64,000 bases of DNA from assembly GCF_000350525.1 (NCBI RefSeq), contig NZ_AOCN01000019.1, positions 62,001-126,000 of the forward strand, in the 5' to 3' direction. The position numbers and the translations under genes are program-made. Source of the stretch: Leucobacter salsicius M1-8 (lineage in GTDB: Bacteria; Actinomycetota; Actinomycetes; Actinomycetales; Microbacteriaceae). Each line of letters starts with the position of its first letter. The stretch's first letter is position 1. Under the pieces are notes generated by a model that had not been told where the DNA came from, searched no databases, and saw only the letters and a program-made list of their open reading frames with translations. Positions 47,991 to 57,500 of this stretch are shown piece by piece.

Positions 47991-48931
47991 GTGTCCATTC
48001 TGGCATTAGGGCTGCTCGAATCGGGCCTGAGCCACTGCTTGCTGCGTGAATCAATCGTGAACCCTGCGCTCTCGTAGAGCCCCACGGCGGCCGTGTTGTC
48101 GCCGTCGACATACAGCGTGACCGACGCGGGCGCGTGCTCGGCCATGCGTGCAAGCGTGGCTTGCAGCAGCAGCCGACCGAGCCCCTTGCCCGCGTACGTC
48201 GGTCGCACCCCAACGGCGTACAGCTCGCAGGCCACGGTTCCCGCCTCGCGCAGCGTCTTCACCCAGGTGGATCCGGCGAGCTCGTGACCGGCGTCAAGCA
48301 GGATCAGGTCCTCGCGGTCAAACCAGGGCTCCTCGCGCATGGTCGCGAAATCGGCGACCGTGATGCGTCCCTGCTCGGGGTGCGTCGCGAAGGCCGCGGC
48401 GTTCGCTGCCACCCACGCCTCGTCATCGCCGGGGGCGGTGCCAAATGCGCGGAGCGTGAGGCCCACGGGAGTGGGGAGGTCGAGCGCGCGAACCCCATCG
48501 GTCGGGAGGAGATCCGGATCAAGCGCCATGCGATAGAGCGACCGTGCGGGCGCAAAACCCTCGGCCGCGAGCGCGGACTCCGTGCTGGGTCGCTCGCCGT
48601 GCACCCAGGAACGCAGTTCGCCGGGGGCCTGTTCGAGGAGCAGCCGCAGGGTGGCCGCCTCGAATTCTGGCGTTCGGAACGCGGGCAAGATCGCAAGGTC
48701 GACCTCGCCCTCGCCGACCACGCTGACGCCGGCGAGCTCGTCGCCGAGCTCGCCGGAGTCGCCACCAAGCGTCACCAGAAAGAGGGCGCGAGCGCCCTGG
48801 GCGACCGCGAGCATCGCCTGATCCGAGACCGGGGATGCGCCGTCGGCCCGCTCAATCTCGGCCAGCACCGCCCGTGCCTGGTCGAGCAGCTCGGCCGAGG
48901 GGGCTGAAGTGACGAGGTGCGGCATGTGCAT
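47987..48931 (-). CDS. mshD: Mycothiol synthase
   Basis: 314 residues with two tandem GNAT domains. It acetylates cysteinyl-glucosaminyl-inositol to complete mycothiol. GELRSWVHGERP and LTLRAFGTAPGDDEAWVAANAAAFATHPEQG are typical of MshD. The C-terminal domain has the acetyl-CoA loop VRPTYAGKGLGRLLL and LYVDGDNTAAVGLYESAGF. The ATG follows AAGGAG by six nt. It starts 9 nt after glnR and overlaps ppk1 by four nt. Confidence 0.94.
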
Positions 48932-48940
48932 GATGGCTCC

Positions 48941-49642
48941 TTACGAGAGGGTGGAAGCGTCGAATTCGCAGGGGCCCGCATCGCGGCCGCGAGCAAACCC
49001 GTAGCCCACCCCGCGCACCGTGCTAATAAGGCCGTCGTGTTCACCGAGCTTCGCGCGCAGTCGGCGAACGTGCACGTCGACGGTGCGGGTGCCGCCAAAA
49101 TAGTCGGTACCCCAGACTTCAGAAAGCAGCTGTTCACGGGTGAATACTCGACCGGGGTGACCCACGAGGAAGTAGAGCAGTTCGAACTCCTTATAGGTGA
49201 GTCCGAGTGGGCGGCCGTGAAGCCGGGCGGTGAAGTTCGCCTCGTCGATCACGACACCTGCGGAGTTGACCTCGGTGGTGGCACCGCCCCCCGCTGAGCC
49301 GTCGGCCGCACCGCGCAACAGCCGCAGCCTGAATTCAATCTCGGCGGGGCCTGCACCGGGGAGCAGCACGTCGCTGAGGCCCCAGTCGGCCTGGACAACA
49401 CCAAGCGCCGACTCAGGTAGTACCGCGATGCGGGGGGCGCACTCCGACTGGGTGAGGTCCTGGCACACCTCGCGGGCGAGCCGAACGTTGTGCGAACCGT
49501 CAACGAGAATGCAGTCGTACTGGGTGCGCATCGCCGGGGGAAGCCGTACCCCGAGGGGCGACACCCTGATCTCGTGTGCCAGTAGATCGATTGACGGGAG
49601 CGCATCGGCCGGGGCGCGGTCGGTAAGACAGAGTAGCTGCAC
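48941..49642 (-). CDS. glnR: GlnR-type atypical OmpR-family regulator
   Basis: 233 residues from GTG 49642, with AAGGGA eight nt upstream. The longer frame is spurious. The receiver-like domain (1-115) lacks the usual acidic pair after the first strand but keeps ILVDG and ADWGLSDVLLPGAGPAEIEFRL, as in GlnR of Streptomyces and mycobacteria. The winged helix is LTYKEFELLYFLVGHPGRVF...VWGTDYFGGTRTVDVHVRRLRAKLG. GlnR regulates nitrogen assimilation genes without phosphorylation by a partner kinase, and none is encoded here. Its position next to mshD agrees with other actinobacteria. Confidence 0.9.
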   Translation of the reverse strand: MQLLCLTDRAPADALPSIDLLAHEIRVSPLGVRLPPAMRTQYDCILVDGSHNVRLAREVCQDLTQSECAPRIAVLPESALGVVQADWGLSDVLLPGAGPAEIEFRLRLLRGAADGSAGGGATTEVNSAGVVIDEANFTARLHGRPLGLTYKEFELLYFLVGHPGRVFTREQLLSEVWGTDYFGGTRTVDVHVRRLRAKLGEHDGLISTVRGVGYGFARGRDAGPCEFDASTLS

Positions 49643-49678
49643 GAGCGCGTCCCTTCTTTGGCCGGTGGGTCGCCCCCT

Positions 49679-49684
49679 ATAGTA
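49679..49684 (-). promoter_or_regulatory. -10 box TACTAT of glnR
   Basis: TACTAT on the minus strand is a near-consensus -10 box about 36 nt before the glnR start, consistent with a short leader carrying AAGGGA. Confidence 0.45.
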
Positions 49685-49736
49685 CTGGGCCGGATCGATC
49701 TGGGATGTTGAGCGGCGGCTGTGGGACAATGGCGGG

Positions 49737-50057
49737 GTGAACGAGACAACCGAGCCAGCCGCGCAAGAGATGCCAGAAATGCCAACTGTGCAGGCCTGGC
49801 ATATTCCCCGGCTCATTGCGGCATGGGCAGCCGCTCTCGTCATGGGTGTTCTGGTGACGGTGTTGGTGAGTGGGCCAGAACGCTTCTCGTGGCTCGTGCT
49901 CGCCGTAGGTGTCTCTACCCTGATCACCTTTGCGCTGCAGCTTGGCACCGCAGAACGCGTTGGTTTCATTACCCGCGTCGCATTTAGCGTTGCAGGTTCT
50001 GTCGTGATCATTGCGCTCGTTGATGTCGTGGGGCTGATCGTAGGCGCGCTTTCGTAG
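49737..50057 (+). CDS. Small conserved-type membrane protein
   Basis: 106 residues. An acidic N-terminus (NETTEPAAQEMPEM) is followed by three to four hydrophobic helices (about 25-45, 50-68, 76-104). The start is GTG 49737, six nt after GACAAT, so it is possibly leaderless. No motif suggests a function. It diverges from glnR and precedes the 36-residue membrane peptide gene. Confidence 0.75.
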   Translation: MNETTEPAAQEMPEMPTVQAWHIPRLIAAWAAALVMGVLVTVLVSGPERFSWLVLAVGVSTLITFALQLGTAERVGFITRVAFSVAGSVVIIALVDVVGLIVGALS

Positions 50058-50074
50058 CTGACGCCGTGTGTTGG

Positions 50075-50080
50075 TAGACT
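50075..50080 (+). promoter_or_regulatory. -10 box TAGACT of 36-residue peptide gene (leaderless)
   Basis: TAGACT is followed by GACGAC and ATG, supporting expression of the short frame. Confidence 0.55.
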
Positions 50081-50086
50081 GACGAC

Positions 50087-50197
50087 ATGCTGCTTGCACT
50101 CGAACTCTTCTTCCTCGGCCTGCTGGGTCTCGCATCGCTCGCGATTGCCTGGGTGTCGGGCACCGTTATCTACAAGCTCTTCAAGGGCCAGCGCTAA
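50087..50197 (+). CDS. 36-residue membrane peptide
   Basis: ATG 50087 to TAA 50195-50197. The product begins MLLALELFFLGLLGLASLAI and ends TVIYKLFKGQR: one membrane helix with a basic end, predicted with the C-terminus in the cytoplasm by the positive-inside rule. It has a dedicated leaderless -10 box and GC3-rich codons. The ygfZ gene begins 32 nt later, so co-transcription is likely. I recall similar tiny proteins in Micrococcales but no known role. A regulator or subunit of a membrane complex is possible. Confidence 0.75.
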   Translation: MLLALELFFLGLLGLASLAIAWVSGTVIYKLFKGQR

Positions 50198-50229
50198 CAG
50201 CGCTGGGGATCCAGGAACGGCCTGAGGCG

Positions 50230-51360
50230 ATGAGCGCATTTCTGTCTGTGGCCGGCGCCATCGCTGACGAATCAACCGGGGTAGCCGCCCACTACGCTGA
50301 GCCGCTGCGAGAGCAGCGCGCACTCGAGAGTGGCACCGCGGTCGTTGACCTGTCCCATCGCGGCATCGTCGTTGTCGCTGGAGCCGATCGGCTCTCCTGG
50401 CTCAACTCGATGACCAGTCAGCAACTCACCGGGTTGCCAGCTGGCGAGAGCACCGAGACTCTGCTGCTCGACCCCAACGGGCGCATCGAGTACGCAATGC
50501 GCGTGGTGGATGACGGCACCGAGTGCTGGCTCCTCGTGGATGAGGGGCTCGCAGCGGGGCTGACTGCTTATCTCAACCGCATGCGCTTCGCGCTGCGGGT
50601 CGAGGTGTTTGATCGCAGCGAGGAGTACGCGGCAGTCTGCGCGTTCGGCGACGGCACCGCGCTGCGGTTGCTGCGCGAACTGGGGCCGACCGTTGAATGG
50701 GTTGACCCGTGGGCTGGGGTGCAGCGCGGTGGAGTGCAGTACGCCCGGGGTGATCACGCAGGTGGTCACTGGCACGCGGTCCAGTGTGTCTTCCCTCGCG
50801 AACGGCTCGCAGAGATCGTAGCGGGAATGGGCGACGACGTGCGCGCGGCAGGGCTCATGGCGCTTGACGCGCTCGAGGTGCGCGCGTGGCGTCCGGCCCA
50901 GCACAGCGACGTTGACGATCGCTCGATCGCCCACGAGTTTGATTGGTTGCGCACGGCGGTGCACTTTACAAAGGGCTGCTACCGCGGGCAAGAGACCATC
51001 GCGAAGGTGCACAACCTGGGCCACCCGCCTCGGCGGCTGACCATGTTGCACCTCGACGGCTTCGGAGGTGAACTGCCGGTAGCGGGTGCGCTGGTGTACC
51101 TCGCCGACCAGTCACAGAACCCCGATGCCCGCCCGGTAGGTCGTGTCACCCGAGCTGCGCTGCACTACGAATGGGGTGGCATTGCGCTGGCGCTGCTCAA
51201 GCGATCGGTGCCCGAGGATGCCGAGCTGGAACTGCGTGGTGGCGACGCGGGAGCCGATCCCAAGTCGACCGCTGGCGAGGTTATCGCTGCATCACAGGAG
51301 ATCATTGTGCCCGCCGACGCCGGTGCGGCACGCGACATCCCTCGTTTGAAGCGGCTCTAG
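50230..51360 (+). CDS. ygfZ: YgfZ/GcvT-family folate-binding protein
   Basis: 376 residues. The family assists iron-sulfur cluster enzyme maintenance and uses tetrahydrofolate. The diagnostic motif is KGCYRGQETIAKVHNLG with its conserved Cys. DLSHRGIVVVAGADRLSWLNSM and LLLDPNGRIEYAM in the N-terminal half are GcvT-like. The length is usual for actinobacterial members. It is probably co-transcribed with the 36-residue peptide gene and is followed by gpmA with its own promoter. Confidence 0.9.
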   Translation: MSAFLSVAGAIADESTGVAAHYAEPLREQRALESGTAVVDLSHRGIVVVAGADRLSWLNSMTSQQLTGLPAGESTETLLLDPNGRIEYAMRVVDDGTECWLLVDEGLAAGLTAYLNRMRFALRVEVFDRSEEYAAVCAFGDGTALRLLRELGPTVEWVDPWAGVQRGGVQYARGDHAGGHWHAVQCVFPRERLAEIVAGMGDDVRAAGLMALDALEVRAWRPAQHSDVDDRSIAHEFDWLRTAVHFTKGCYRGQETIAKVHNLGHPPRRLTMLHLDGFGGELPVAGALVYLADQSQNPDARPVGRVTRAALHYEWGGIALALLKRSVPEDAELELRGGDAGADPKSTAGEVIAASQEIIVPADAGAARDIPRLKRL

Positions 51361-51404
51361 CGCCACCGCGCCGACCGGGTTCGCTCTTCGGGCAGTGCGC
51401 AAAC

Positions 51405-51410
51405 TAAGCT
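51405..51410 (+). promoter_or_regulatory. -10 box TAAGCT of gpmA (leaderless)
   Basis: TAAGCT is followed by 6 nt and ATG at 51417. Confidence 0.55.
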
Positions 51411-51416
51411 GGAACT

Positions 51417-52157
51417 ATGACGAACAAGCTGATCCTGCTGCGCCATGGCCAGAGCGAATGGAACAAGAAGAACCTGTTCACGGGATGGGTCGACGTGCGA
51501 CTCACCGAGCAGGGTCGCGGCGAAGCCGCGCGTGCGGGCGAACTGCTCGCTCAGTCGGGCGTGCTGCCCGACGTGCTGCACACCTCGGTGCTGAGCCGCG
51601 CTATTCAGACGGCCAACCTCGCACTCGAGGCAGCGGATCGCATGTGGATCCCGGTCGAGCGCTCCTGGCGTCTGAATGAGCGCCACTACGGCGCGCTGCA
51701 GGGTCTCGACAAGGCTGAGACGCTGCAGAAGTACGGCGAAGAGCAGTTCATGGAATGGCGTCGTTCGTACGATACGCCCCCGCCCGCGCTTGATGACGCG
51801 AGCGAGTGGTCGCAGGCGGGCGATGCCCGCTACGCCGGTATCGATGGCGAGCAGCCGCAGACCGAGTGCCTGCAAGACGTGGTTACGCGACTCATCCCGT
51901 ACTGGGAGAACGAGATTCTGCCCGACCTGCGCGCGGGTAAGACAGTGCTGATCACCGCCCACGGCAACTCGCTGCGTGCGCTTGTGAAGCACATCGAGGG
52001 CATCTCGGACGCTGATATCGCGGGACTGAACATTCCCACCGGTATGCCGCTTGTCTACGAGCTTGACGCCGACGGCCAGCCCGCGGGCAAGGGTGCATAT
52101 CTAGATCCCGAGGCCGCTGCCGCCGGCGCCGCCGCGGTCGCTGCCCAGGGCAAGTAG
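51417..52157 (+). CDS. gpmA: 2,3-bisphosphoglycerate-dependent phosphoglycerate mutase
   Basis: 246 residues. It interconverts 3- and 2-phosphoglycerate in glycolysis. [19 protein letters not shown] contains the phosphorylated His11. [29 protein letters not shown] and [18 protein letters not shown] (second His) complete the active site. The C-terminus is Ala-rich. The leaderless start is supported by the TAAGCT box. It ends at a strong terminator shared with the converging DUF3073 gene. Confidence 0.96.
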   Translation: MTNKLILLRHGQSEWNKKNLFTGWVDVRLTEQGRGEAARAGELLAQSGVLPDVLHTSVLSRAIQTANLALEAADRMWIPVERSWRLNERHYGALQGLDKAETLQKYGEEQFMEWRRSYDTPPPALDDASEWSQAGDARYAGIDGEQPQTECLQDVVTRLIPYWENEILPDLRAGKTVLITAHGNSLRALVKHIEGISDADIAGLNIPTGMPLVYELDADGQPAGKGAYLDPEAAAAGAAAVAAQGK

Positions 52158-52176
52158 CCACAGGGTACATAGGCAA

Positions 52177-52214
52177 CAAGTAAAGGGCCCCTCGCAAGAG
52201 GGGCCCTTTACTTG
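52177..52214. terminator. Bidirectional terminator
   Basis: A perfect 17-bp stem (CAAGTAAAGGGCCCCTC and its complement) is capped by a GCAA tetraloop, between converging gpmA and DUF3073 genes. Confidence 0.9.
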
Positions 52215-52256
52215 TGTGTTGAGATACCTGGTGAACCAGGAGTCCGAGGGTCGGAG

Positions 52257-52445
52257 CTAGTGCTCGTCTTCGTCCTCGACGTTGTACTTGTCTGAGTACT
52301 CCGCCCAGGGGTCCTCGTTGCTTTGAGCCTCGGCTTTTTTAGCCGCGAGTTCACGTTCAAGCGCATTGTAGTTCGTATCGGGACTGAAATACTTCAGCTC
52401 CCTGGCGACCTTTGTGTGCTTTGCTTTCTGACGGCCGCGCCCCAT
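52257..52445 (-). CDS. DUF3073 protein
   Basis: 62 residues from ATG 52445, with AAGGGGG upstream. The start MGRGRQKAKHTKVARELKY is the hallmark of DUF3073, a small basic-then-acidic protein found across actinobacteria. Then come SPDTNYNALERELA and an acidic end (EDEDEH). Cytoplasmic, of unknown function. The longer frame upstream is not expected to be translated. Confidence 0.92.
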   Translation of the reverse strand: MGRGRQKAKHTKVARELKYFSPDTNYNALERELAAKKAEAQSNEDPWAEYSDKYNVEDEDEH

Positions 52446-52522
52446 GCGTGACCCCCTTACACATTCGGGCCCCGCGAAATGGTCGCGAAGCAGGTACCAA
52501 TTAAAATAGACGTATGGGTGCG

Positions 52523-52528
52523 ATTCTA
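52523..52528 (-). promoter_or_regulatory. -10 box TAGAAT of DUF3073 gene
   Basis: TAGAAT on the minus strand lies 78 nt before the start and gives an AT-rich leader of about 70 nt. Confidence 0.4.
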
Positions 52529-52567
52529 GCATGAGCGACCATGCGGCTCGTGCGCGGGGATGCCAGA

Positions 52568-52573
52568 TACGAT
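52568..52573 (+). promoter_or_regulatory. -10 box TACGAT of 52580 gene (leaderless)
   Basis: TACGAT is followed by 6 nt and ATG at 52580. This argues for that start over the in-frame ATG at 52541. Confidence 0.5.
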
Positions 52574-52579
52574 GAATAC

Positions 52580-53218
52580 ATGACCAGTTCACGCACGAGG
52601 CGCACCCGAATTATTCTGATCGCGTTGCTCGCGGTCGCGGTCCTCGTGCTCGGGGCGGTCATCGCTGTGCTCATTCCTATCCTGACGCACCAAAGCGCGG
52701 GCGGTTCGGGGCAGGAGTTGCCCGACGCGTACGTGAGCGAGGTGTCCGCGACAGGAGCGGATGGGCGTACCCGGACGCTGTCTGCTGTCGAAACTGACGG
52801 AAAAGCATTTGACCCCGCGAGCGTGCGTCCGGGCGAGTCGCTGACGGTGAGCGGTGCCGGCTTTGATGCCTCAATCGGCATATATGTGGCGGTGTGTGCC
52901 ATTCCCAGCGATCCGACCGTTAAGCCTGGCCCGTGCCTCGGGGGCATTCCCGAGGGGGCCCGCGAGGGCACCGCCGATACTGATCAACTTACGAGCGCCT
53001 GGATTACGGATGCCTGGGCGTGGAGGGCCTTTGCGACGCAGGGCTACAACGGTGCCGAGCAGGGTAGCTTCACCACGAAGCTGACGATCCCTGACCCGGT
53101 CATGGAAGGCCTCGACTGCACCGTCACGCGCTGTGCGATCACGACCCGGGCTGACCACACTGCGCTGAACGACCGGGTGCAGGACCTCTTCATCCCGATC
53201 GCGTTCGCTGAGGGTTAA
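52580..53218 (+). CDS. Membrane-anchored protein with neocarzinostatin/HtaA-like Ig domain
   Basis: 212 residues. A basic start (TSSRTRRTR) and one membrane helix (about 11-33) anchor it outside. The extracellular part has ESLTVSGAGFDASIGIYVAVC, a Pro/Gly/Cys loop (KPGPCLGG), and a C-terminal GLDCTVTRCAITTRADHTALNDR segment with a probable Cys-Cys pair. This layout resembles the Ig-like folds of neocarzinostatin-type and HtaA-associated domains. No heme motif is seen, so no ligand is claimed. Its TAA stop overlaps the stop of the converging DUF445 gene (TTAA). Confidence 0.72.
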   Translation: MTSSRTRRTRIILIALLAVAVLVLGAVIAVLIPILTHQSAGGSGQELPDAYVSEVSATGADGRTRTLSAVETDGKAFDPASVRPGESLTVSGAGFDASIGIYVAVCAIPSDPTVKPGPCLGGIPEGAREGTADTDQLTSAWITDAWAWRAFATQGYNGAEQGSFTTKLTIPDPVMEGLDCTVTRCAITTRADHTALNDRVQDLFIPIAFAEG

Positions 53219-54522
53219 CCCGCGGCGAGCGGGCTGAGCGCGAGGGTCGCGATCGTGTAAATCGCGAGCCCCGCGAGTGAGCCTACGACCGTGCCGTTGA
53301 TGCGAATGAACTGCAGGTCTCGCCCGACCTGCAGCTCGATCTTCTCGGCAGCCTCGCGAGCGTCCCAACGCTGCACAGTCTCGATCACGACTTTCGCGAG
53401 GTCGTGGCGGTACTCGCGCACCAGGTGCTCCACGACGCCCATGACCCACACATCGATTTTGTACTGCAGCGTGGCGTCGTCGAGCAGCTTGTGGCCGAAG
53501 TCCTCGGCGGCAGCGGTCATGCGGGTACGCAGCTCGCTCTCGGGATCCTGCAGCATGCCCACGATGGATTCGCGTGCCGCGTCCCAGGTGCTCGCCGCGA
53601 GCGCCCGGATCCGGGGGCTATCAAAGACCTCGTGCTTGAACGACTCGAGTTGCCTTTGCAATTGCTCCTGCTGCTGCAGATCGCGGGCCAGGTCGCGCAA
53701 GAAGCGACGCAGCGCGAGTCTGAACGGATGATCCGGATCCTGGGCCACGCGGCGCGCGAAACGCGCCGCCTCAGTATGCAGTCTCTGGTCGACGAAACGA
53801 TCGAGCACGCTCGGCATCCATGAGGGCAGCTGCGACGAGGCGACGCGGTCGAATGCTCCGGGGTGCGCATCCAGCCAGTCGCCAAGCCGATCGGCCGCGA
53901 TATCGATCAGCGCCTCTTCGTGTTCGCCCGTAATAAATGAGTCGACCGCTCGCCCCAGCAGCGGCCCCCATTGGGGGTCGACGATGTGGCGCCGCACGAG
54001 GGATTCGACGAACGCGCGAACGTCGTTGTCGTCGAGCACATCGAGCGCGCCCAGGGCAGCAGCGGCCGCGAGGTCGCTCGTGCGCCGTGCGCCACCGGGT
54101 CCGATAAGCCATGCCCCGGCAGCCCGCGCGCCGCTGATCTCGGAGAGCTTGTCGTGCACGACGTCCTCGGCGAGAAAGTTGTCTTCGATGAAGGAGCCGA
54201 GCCCCTCGCCGATCTCGTCCTTCTTGCGTGAGATGAGGTTCGTGTGCGGAATCTTGAGACCGAGCGGGTGGCGAAAGAGCGCGGTGACCGCGAACCAGTC
54301 GGCAAGCGCGCCCACCATGCCGCCCTCGCTCGCGGCCCGCACGTACCCCCATGCCGGGTGGGTGCCCTGCAGCAAAAATGAGACCACGAACACAACCGCC
54401 ATGAGCCCGAGCAGCGCGAGCGCGAAGCCCTGCATGCGTCTGAGCCCCGAAAGGCGAGCAAAATCCTCGGGGGAGCGGGCCCCGAGCGTGGAGCGGGAGC
54501 GGGTGAAGGGCATACCTGACAT
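53215..54522 (-). CDS. DUF445 family membrane protein
   Basis: 435 residues from ATG 54522, where GGGAG lies four nt upstream. ATG 54513 is an alternative. Membrane helix near residues 32-52, then AASEGGMVGALADWFAVTALFRHPLGLKIPHT, the conserved start of DUF445 proteins, and SRKKDEIGEGLGSFIEDNFL. A long helical body (about 90-400) is followed by a final membrane helix with GTVVGSLAGLAIYTIATL. The family is probably membrane-tethered with a periplasmic or cytosolic helical rod. Function unknown. Confidence 0.87.
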   Translation of the reverse strand: MSGMPFTRSRSTLGARSPEDFARLSGLRRMQGFALALLGLMAVVFVVSFLLQGTHPAWGYVRAASEGGMVGALADWFAVTALFRHPLGLKIPHTNLISRKKDEIGEGLGSFIEDNFLAEDVVHDKLSEISGARAAGAWLIGPGGARRTSDLAAAAALGALDVLDDNDVRAFVESLVRRHIVDPQWGPLLGRAVDSFITGEHEEALIDIAADRLGDWLDAHPGAFDRVASSQLPSWMPSVLDRFVDQRLHTEAARFARRVAQDPDHPFRLALRRFLRDLARDLQQQEQLQRQLESFKHEVFDSPRIRALAASTWDAARESIVGMLQDPESELRTRMTAAAEDFGHKLLDDATLQYKIDVWVMGVVEHLVREYRHDLAKVVIETVQRWDAREAAEKIELQVGRDLQFIRINGTVVGSLAGLAIYTIATLALSPLAAG

Positions 54523-54567
54523 TATGCTCCCGGCACTCGTGCGGGCGGGCATGGAATAATCAAAGCC

Positions 54568-57500
54568 ATGCATTTGCTCACGGCGTTCAGCCTCAAGAAT
54601 CGCGCATTGATCGCGCTGGTCACAATAGTGGCTGCGGTGTTTGGTGTGATTGGTGCCGGATCGCTGAAGCAAGAGCTGATGCCCTCGGTCCAGTTCCCCG
54701 CGATCGCGGTGGTGACCACGTATCCAGGTGCGTCACCCGAAGTCGTCAACGCCGACGTTTCGGGTCCGATTGAGACCGCAATGCGTGGCGTGCCGCAGCT
54801 CGAGAGCACCACTGCGACCTCAAGCACAGGGGCGTCGATGATCGTGGCGCAGTTCACGTACGGCGTCGATCTGGCGGTGACCGAGCAAAAGGTTGAGCGG
54901 GCGATCAGCCGAATTTCGGCTGTGCTGCCGGCCGCCGCGGACACCCAGGTTGTGTCGGGGAGCATCGACGACTTCCCGGTCATTCAAGTGGGGGTGACGC
55001 CGGCCGACGGGCAGACAGCAGAAGAAGCCGCGTCGCTTGTCTCGCGGCTCGTAACCCCGAAGCTCAGCGACCTCGACGGCGTGCGCGACGCGCAGCTCTC
55101 GGGTGATCGCACCGAGCGGGTCATGATCAAGCCAAACCTGGAAACCTTGGCGCGTGACGGGCTGTCCACACAGACGCTCACCGACACGCTGCAACAGAGC
55201 GGGGTGTTGATCGCGGCTGGCACCGTGAGTGACGGGGATCGCACGCTTGCCGTGCAGGCCGGCTCCTCCGTGGATTCGGCCGAGGCGATTGCCGCGCTGC
55301 CGATTCCGGGTACGCCCGCGCAGGTCGTCCCCGAGGTCCTGCCGCAGGATCTGCCGGGCGGTTTTCCCGGCGCTGAACTACTTGAACCGCCAGCGCCCGC
55401 GGCTCCGGCAGCCCCGCTGACCATTGGTGCATACGCTGACGTGGTCGTTGAGGGGGCACCCGAGACGAGCATCTCCCGCGTAGACGGCAAACCTGCACTC
55501 ACCATCGCGGTGACCAAGATGTCGTCCGCCAACACGGTCGAGGTATCGCACGCGGTGCAGACCGAGCTCGACCGATTGAGCTCTCAGCTCGACGGGGCCA
55601 AGCTGACGGTGATCTTCGACCAGGCGCCATACATCGAACAGTCGGTGGAGACCCTCACCACCGAGGGCTTGCTGGGACTGCTGTTTGCCGTATTGGTGAT
55701 CCTCGTCTTCCTGCTCTCGGTGCGAGCCACGCTGGTGACGGCGATCTCGATTCCAGTGTCGGTGCTGTTCACCTTCATCGGGCTGAACTTTGCCGACTAC
55801 ACGTTGAACATGCTGACGCTGGGCGCACTCACCATCTCGATTGGTCGCGTCGTGGACGACTCGATCGTGGTCATCGAGAACATTAAGCGCCACTTCGGTG
55901 AATTTGGGGCCGACGTCGGCGCGCACCGCACCGAGATCATCGTGCGGGCCGTGCGTGAGGTTGCCGGCGCGATCACGGCATCGACCGTTACGACGGTGGC
56001 GGTGTTCCTGCCCATGGCATTTGTGAGCGGCATGGTGGGCGAGCTCTTTAGGCCCTTTGCGTTTACCGTGACCATTTCGCTCGCTGCCTCGCTCTTGGTG
56101 TCCCTCACCATCGTGCCCGTGCTTGCGTACTGGTTCTTGCGTGCTGAGCCGAACGGTGAGGCGGATGACGTCCCGCCAGGCACCAAGCGCCGCACTGGGT
56201 TCGCCGCCATGATCCGGCGCACCCGAGCGGCCGAAGCGGCTGGTGTGCCGACAGCGTTGCAGCGCGGGTACCGGCCGATCATCGAGTGGACGCTGGCTCG
56301 CCCCGCGATCACGCTTATCGTGGCGGTCGTGATTTTCGGCGGAACCATCGCCGCAACACCGCTCATGAAGACGAACTTTATGGGCGCCGATGAGCAAAAC
56401 TCGGTGGGGCTCGTGCAGACCCTCGAGCCCGGAACGAGTCTCGAGGCTCAGCTCGCCCAAGCCGAACGCGTCGAAGAGGTGCTCGACACCGTCGCCGCGG
56501 TGGAGTCCGTGCAGCTCACGATCGGCAGCAGTGGCGGCGGCATGAGCGCCATGTTTGGTGGCGGTGGTGACGGTGCCGTCAACTACTCGATTACGACCGA
56601 CCCTGACGCCGACCAGGCAAAGGTCCAAGACGAAATTCGTAGCGCGGTCGCGACCCTCGACAAGGCCGGTGAGTTCTCGATCAGCCAGTCTGGCGGGAGC
56701 CCCGGCATGTCGAGTTCGATCGAGGTCAGCGTCGCGGCCCCCGATCAGGCCACGCTTGCAGACGCGAGCGACGCGGTGCTCGAGGCGCTCAAGCAAGAGT
56801 CGGGGCTGAAGCAGGTCGAGAGCGACCTCGGCCAGTCGCGCCCCTACCTCAGCGTGACCGTCAACCGCGAGGCCGCTGCGCAGTCGGGCCTCAGCGAGGC
56901 CGCCGTGGCCGGGCAGCTGTCTCAGCAGATGCAGCCGCAACAGATCGGACAGATCACTCGTGACGCGCACGTCACGAGCGTCTACCTTTCGGCCGGAAAC
57001 GTGCCCGCTGATCCGGCGGGAGTGAGCGCCCTCATGATTCAGACGGCGACCGGCCCGCAGCGTCTCGATGCGCTTGCGACCGTCGGGGTCGCCGACGGGC
57101 CGGTAGCGATTCATACGGCAGACGGGGCCCGCACGGTCACCGTGTCGGCGCTGCCCGCCGGCGACGACCTGAGCGCGGCGAGCGTCTCGGTCAACTCGGC
57201 CCTCGAGACAGTGAAGCTGCCGGCAGGCGCGACGGCGACCATTGGTGGCGTCATGTCACAGCAGACCGAGGCCTTCCAGCAGCTTGGTATCGCGCTGCTG
57301 GCGGCGATTCTGATCGTGTACGTCGTGATGGTGGCGACGTTCCGTAGCCTGCTGCAGCCGCTGCTGCTGCTCGCCTCGGTGCCGTTCGCGGCGACCGGCG
57401 CACTGTTGTTGCTCATCGTCACGGGGATTCCGCTCGGCGTCGCCTCCCTGATCGGCGTGCTGATGCTGATCGGTATTGTCGTGACGAACGCGATCGTGCT

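Noticed and set aside
48941-50323. Extended 460-residue version of GlnR
   Set aside because: The extra N-terminus is low-complexity, covers the divergent promoter and the next gene, and lacks the family start. GTG 49642 has a good ribosome binding site.
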